From assembly GCF_023913515.1 (NCBI RefSeq), contig NZ_CP099391.1, positions 2,542,001 through 2,606,000 on the forward strand: 64,000 bases of DNA, read 5' to 3'. A program made the position numbers and the translations under genes. Origin of the DNA: Natronococcus sp. CG52. Its GTDB lineage: Archaea; Halobacteriota; Halobacteria; Halobacteriales; Natrialbaceae. Each line of letters opens with the position of its first letter. Position 1 is the stretch's first letter. Positions 60,391-64,000 of this stretch are shown here, one piece after another. The notes under the pieces are model-generated. The model saw only the letters and a program-made list of their open reading frames with translations. It ran no database searches and had not been told where the DNA came from.

Positions 60391-61968
60391 TCACTCGAGA
60401 TAGCCGAGTTCGCGCAGTCGGTCGCGAGTCTCCTGGTCGGCCTTGGACAGCGCGTCGACATCGTCGGGATCCGTCTCGTTCGGGTCGTCCCACGCGCTAC
60501 CGACGGCGTTCTCGAAGCGAGCGAGCGCCCGTTCGGTCGCGTCGACGATCCCGTCGTCCGTTGCGTCGACCGGCGTTTCCTCATCTGGATCCTCGTCGAG
60601 GCGGTAGGCCTCGTCAGGGATACGGTCCGCACGGACGTACTTCGCGTCGGTGCTGCGAGCGGCGCGCAGCCGCGAGTAGGCCCGGTGGTCGTCGGGGAGG
60701 TCGATACCGGCCTCGGTCGCCTTCTCTTCTAAGTGGTGGAGTTCGATGACTGGCTGGGCGTACTCGACGAACGCGTAGTCACCGTTGTCGTCACCCTTGA
60801 GAACGGCGCGCTGGCCGGGATCCATCTTGGAGGCGCTCCCGAACGCCCGGTATTCACTCGAGAGCAGCGAGCGCGTCGAATCACGAGCGGTCGCGTCGCC
60901 GGCGACGTCCGTCTCGACGGCACCAGGGTCGACGTCTAACGCGTCGAGGACCGTGTGATAACAATCGAGCAACTCGACGAGATCGTCACGTCGGTCGGCC
61001 TCGAGATCGGGGTGTTTCACCAGGAGCGGGACGTTGATGAGTTCGTCGTAGAGGGCGAACTCGTGACCGTAAAGGTCGTGTTCGCCGTGGAGTTCGCCGT
61101 GGTCGGCCGCAACGACGACGGTCGTCTCCTCCCACTGGCCGGTTTCGCGCAGCCACGCGAACAGTCGGCCGAGTTCAGCGTCCATGTGGGCAATTTCGGC
61201 GTCGTAGAGTCCCCGGATGGCCTCCCACTCCTCGTCGCTGATGTCTCGAGCACCCGAATTATACTCCTTAGAGTTCTGGCAGATGTCGTCGGGATCGACG
61301 CCCGAGGCAAACTTCTCGCGGTACTTTTCGGGTGGGTAGTAGGGCAAGTGGGCGTCCATCAGGTTGACGAACGCGAACCACCCTTGGTCGCTCTCGCTGT
61401 CGTCGATGAAGGACTGCGTTCGATCGATAACCGACGGCGTCTTCGAATCAGCACCCTCGCTGCTGGCGAGTTTTTCGTGGGCCATCGCGCCGATTCTGAC
61501 GAGCTTCGACGCCAGTTCGCGGAGATAACCGTTGTCGTTGACGGCCTGCCAGGCAGTTGCTAGCGGCCCTGAGAGGACGTCACCGGGGAGGACCTCGAAG
61601 AACGAATCCTGCTCGTCGAACCCGTCGGTGAGACCGGTGTAGGGAGTGATCCAGGCGTTCGAGGAGTAACACGCCGTGTCGTAGCCCGCCACCGACAGAA
61701 TCGACGCGAGCGTCGTGTCGTCGTCGTCGAGGTAGGGACTCTCCTGGTCAGCTCCGTGCTGGCTCGGATAACGTCCCGTAAACAGCGAGGCGTGAACCGG
61801 CAAGGTCCACGGGGCGGGTGCGACAGCCGACTCGAAGACTGTCGCTTCCTCGGCGAACGCGGAGAGTTCCGGCGTCGTCTCCCGCTCGTAGCCGTACGGA
61901 CCGAGCCGGTCCTTCCGAACCGTATCCAGCACGACGAAGAGAACGTTCGACTGACGGGTTCGATCCAT
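60391..61968 (-). CDS. Sulfatase-family hydrolase
   Basis: A 525-residue member of the sulfatase family. It has the first metal motif NVLFVVLDTVRKDRLG (Asp15), WTLPVHASLFTG in place of the Cys/Ser-x-Pro-x-Arg active-site signature, and the second metal motif VVAADHGELHGEHDLYGHE. Thr55 or a neighbouring residue may serve as nucleophile, as in other haloarchaeal members that lack the formylglycine Cys. There is no signal peptide, so it may transfer or hydrolyse sulfate or phosphate inside the cell. The ATG at 61,968 (MDRTRQS) is chosen. An extra 17 codons upstream are not conserved-looking. Confidence 0.78.
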   Translation of the reverse strand: MDRTRQSNVLFVVLDTVRKDRLGPYGYERETTPELSAFAEEATVFESAVAPAPWTLPVHASLFTGRYPSQHGADQESPYLDDDDTTLASILSVAGYDTACYSSNAWITPYTGLTDGFDEQDSFFEVLPGDVLSGPLATAWQAVNDNGYLRELASKLVRIGAMAHEKLASSEGADSKTPSVIDRTQSFIDDSESDQGWFAFVNLMDAHLPYYPPEKYREKFASGVDPDDICQNSKEYNSGARDISDEEWEAIRGLYDAEIAHMDAELGRLFAWLRETGQWEETTVVVAADHGELHGEHDLYGHEFALYDELINVPLLVKHPDLEADRRDDLVELLDCYHTVLDALDVDPGAVETDVAGDATARDSTRSLLSSEYRAFGSASKMDPGQRAVLKGDDNGDYAFVEYAQPVIELHHLEEKATEAGIDLPDDHRAYSRLRAARSTDAKYVRADRIPDEAYRLDEDPDEETPVDATDDGIVDATERALARFENAVGSAWDDPNETDPDDVDALSKADQETRDRLRELGYLE

Positions 61969-62090
61969 TACCGGTAACGACGAGCCCCGTCTCGATAAAA
62001 CGATTGAAGGGTGAATCACCGACGAAATTCGTCAGTTCTCCTGCCGGCAGCAATCAGTCGTTTCAAGTTCGCTAGCGAGCCATATCAGCC

Positions 62091-63104
62091 ATGGACGAGC
62101 GAAATCGGCGCGCATTTCTTCTCGGAGGGTTCGGGGCCATCACCGTCTTTGCCGTTCTGTTCTTCGTCGTCGGGGCGGATCGCGTCATCGACTCGCTCCT
62201 GTCCGCGGAGCCGTCCCTGGTCGTCGTGACGTTCGCGCTCGCGCTGTGCTGGCTGGCCGCCTGGAGTCTGATGCTCCGGACCGTCCTTACCGCGCTCGGC
62301 GTCGACGTTCCGATCTCCACGGCGTTTTTCGTCTACGCCGGCGCCGTCTTCGCCAACAACGTCACCCCCTTTGGCCAGGCCGGCGGAGAGCCGGTTGCTG
62401 CGGCACTCATCTCGAAGGTCTCCGATTCTCGCTACGAGACCGGCCTCGCCGGCATCGCGAGCGTCGACGTCCTCAACGTCATCCCCTCCGTCTCGCTCGT
62501 CCTCGTTGGCGTCGGCTACTACGCGACCACTACCGCCGTCAGTGAACGCCTCGAGACCGCCGTCGGCTCGGCGCTCGCACTGATCGGCGGGATCGTCCTC
62601 GGTCTCGCGCTCGTTTGGCGGCACCGGCAGACGGTAATCGACCGCCTCCCGGCCATCGTTGCACCCCGCGTCGGCCGATTCGCCGGGTCCGACCCCGCTA
62701 CGCTCGAGGGGGATCTCGCGGACCGGATCCGACGATTCTTCGGGAACATCGAGCGCGTCGCGACTGACCGGTGGCGTCTCGCCGCCGCCGTCGGGCTCTC
62801 GCTGGCCGGCTGGCTCTTCCAGACGGCCGCACTCGCGGCGGCGTTCGCCGCCCTCGGGTACAGCGTCCCACCGTACGTCCTGTTATTCGTGATTCCACTG
62901 GCCAACCTCGCCGGTGCAGCCCCGCTCCCGGGCGGGCTCGGCGGGGTCGAAGCCGCGTTCGTCACGCTGCTCGTGCCGACGACCGGCATCGAGGCGTCGG
63001 CCGTCACGGCGGCCGTCCTCATCTTTCGGGGCGCGATCTACTGGATGCCCGTCCTGATCGGCGGCGTGTCGGTGTCGGCGTTCGGCGTCCGGACGCTTCG
63101 GTGA
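62091..63104 (+). CDS. UPF0104-type membrane flippase-like protein
   Basis: A 337-residue protein of the lysylphosphatidylglycerol-synthetase membrane-region (UPF0104/AglD-tail) family, with about eight helices. Family marks are AVFANNVTPFGQAGGEPVAA in the first third and PLPGGLGGVEAAFVTLLVP near the end. Members move or shield lipid-linked sugars, so a role in the neighbouring glycosylation cluster is likely. A short broken copy of its 3-prime end lies at 22,967-23,086. Start ATG at 62,091. Confidence 0.8.
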   Translation: MDERNRRAFLLGGFGAITVFAVLFFVVGADRVIDSLLSAEPSLVVVTFALALCWLAAWSLMLRTVLTALGVDVPISTAFFVYAGAVFANNVTPFGQAGGEPVAAALISKVSDSRYETGLAGIASVDVLNVIPSVSLVLVGVGYYATTTAVSERLETAVGSALALIGGIVLGLALVWRHRQTVIDRLPAIVAPRVGRFAGSDPATLEGDLADRIRRFFGNIERVATDRWRLAAAVGLSLAGWLFQTAALAAAFAALGYSVPPYVLLFVIPLANLAGAAPLPGGLGGVEAAFVTLLVPTTGIEASAVTAAVLIFRGAIYWMPVLIGGVSVSAFGVRTLR

Positions 63105-63173
63105 CCGCTCGATCGCCGAGTCGACCGATCGGTTAATCCCCGTCCGGCACGGATAGTCGACCGTCTACTCGAC

Positions 63174-63671
63174 ATGTATCGGGGAGGTCACGCCGGATTC
63201 AACGCGTTGCTGTACGCCCCGTTCGTCCCGCTGGTGAGCCGCTACTGGTCGCTCGAGATAGCGCTGGTGGGTGCAGTGATCGCCGTCGGTATCGCAAACC
63301 TGCCGGATATCGATCAGTTTCTGCCGCGGCTCCCTCACCGCGGACCGACGCACACGGTCTGGTTCGCCGCCCTCGTCGGACTGCTCGCCGGCGGCGGAAC
63401 CGCGCTTGCCGCCCGCTCGACCCCGCAGGCGTTCCAGTTCGGCTTCGTCGTCGGAACCTGTAGCGTCCTCGCCCACCTCGCGGGCGACGTGGTGACACCG
63501 ATGGGGATCAGCCCCTTCGCCCCCCTCTCGCGATTCCACGTCACGCTCGACTGGTTCAAATCCAGGAACAGCCGGATCAATCGAGTCGTTCTACTCGTCG
63601 GCCTGTCGGCGCTGATCGCGTCGCTGCTCGTTACGATCGGACCGCCGACGGCGTTCGTCCACCCGAGCTAA
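63174..63671 (+). CDS. DUF457-like membrane-bound protein
   Basis: A 165-residue membrane protein of the DUF457 group. Marks are MYRGGHAGFNALLY at the N-terminus, NLPDIDQFLPRLPHRGPTHT with the conserved Asp-x-Asp and His-Arg-Gly-x-Thr-His, and AHLAGDVVTPMGISPF. The family is often called metal-dependent hydrolase, but its substrate is unproven. It is 70 bp after the flippase gene on the same strand. A relative is decayed at 25,888-26,302 and intact at 28,193-28,792. Confidence 0.75.
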   Translation: MYRGGHAGFNALLYAPFVPLVSRYWSLEIALVGAVIAVGIANLPDIDQFLPRLPHRGPTHTVWFAALVGLLAGGGTALAARSTPQAFQFGFVVGTCSVLAHLAGDVVTPMGISPFAPLSRFHVTLDWFKSRNSRINRVVLLVGLSALIASLLVTIGPPTAFVHPS

Positions 63672-63772
63672 TCGACATTCGGAAGAGTCCACGTCACGCC
63701 CCTCGTGGCTGCTTCCCGGATCGAAATCGTGACGAGACGACCGCCTCGATCGATAGCGCCTCGAGGGGTCCG

Positions 63773-64000
63773 TCACCGAATCGAGGGCAGGGCGTCCGTC
63801 CGCCACGCGAGGAGTCCGATCGACGCCGCCCAGAGCAGGACCGTCGCGGTCGCTCCGTGAACCGCGATCCCACCGCTCCACGTCGTCTCGAGCGGGAAGA
63901 GCCAGTCGATCCCGGCGGGCGAGAGCGAGTCGATTACGAGATGCGAGCCGATCGCCAGTCCGGCGGCCAGCGCGTCCGTCCGGTTGCGGGAGAGCGCGTA
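63773..64000 (-). CDS. DUF457-like membrane protein, C-terminal part (cut by window)
   Basis: The last 75 codons of a minus-strand gene that continues past the window edge. The end reads GLAIGSHLVIDSLSPAG with the family His-x-x-x-Asp, then a hydrophobic helix (ATVLLWAASIGLLAWR), and stops at 63,773-63,775. It is a relative of its convergent neighbour at 63,174-63,671 and of the gene at 28,193. Start not visible. Confidence 0.65.
   Translation of the reverse strand, partial: YALSRNRTDALAAGLAIGSHLVIDSLSPAGIDWLFPLETTWSGGIAVHGATATVLLWAASIGLLAWRTDALPSIR

Overview
This window comes from a haloarchaeon. The proteins are very rich in Asp and Glu, exported proteins carry twin-arginine signals with lipoboxes, several genes start without a leader about 26 nt below a TATA box, and the lipid genes (type 2 isopentenyl-diphosphate isomerase) and regulators (bacterioopsin-activator-type HTH) are of haloarchaeal type. 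Gene content resembles Natrialbaceae, but the genus is a guess. No rRNA, tRNA or CRISPR array was seen.

Region 1 (about 0-5 kb) holds a virus- or plasmid-derived block: a winged-helix protein, a large terminase, its small overlapping partner and an Orc1/Cdc6 initiator. Region 2 (about 5-33 kb) is a patchwork. Intact housekeeping-like genes (amidase, FAD oxidoreductase, thiamine-binding protein, SAM hydrolase, FKBP, M24 protein, GATase, IPP isomerase, RibD-like reductase, CNNM/CBS protein, M14 peptidase, GDPD, ROK kinase, Dph6-like ligase) alternate with debris: IS630, IS5/ISH and TnpB remnants, a full-length IS5-family transposase beside a membrane passenger gene, a decayed HTH/PIN pair, a truncated epimerase, and a dispersed non-coding repeat seen four times.

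Region 3 (about 33-41 kb) encodes envelope proteins: an LssY-like membrane protein, DUF2339, a DUF5518-like protein, and an operon of DUF6230, DUF6114 and a secreted, highly acidic protein built from 11-residue repeats.

Region 4 (about 41-57 kb) is compositionally uniform and looks like a catabolic cluster for a hydrophobic substrate. It contains a methyltransferase, an HTH regulator, an SDR dehydrogenase, an acyl-CoA synthetase, an SCP2 lipid-carrier protein and acyl-CoA dehydrogenase, more SCP2-like proteins (one freshly broken), an R2-like di-metal oxidase in a tight operon with a small acidic protein and a 2Fe-2S ferredoxin, a regulator, a cupin, and aldehyde and alcohol dehydrogenases. 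I infer oxygenation of a lipid-like compound, oxidation to an acid, CoA activation and beta-oxidation. This is the best candidate here for an undescribed system.

Region 5 (about 57-64 kb) is a surface-glycan cluster: two GT4 glycosyltransferases, two alkaline-phosphatase-superfamily proteins and a UPF0104-type flippase, followed by two DUF457-like membrane proteins, the last cut by the window edge.
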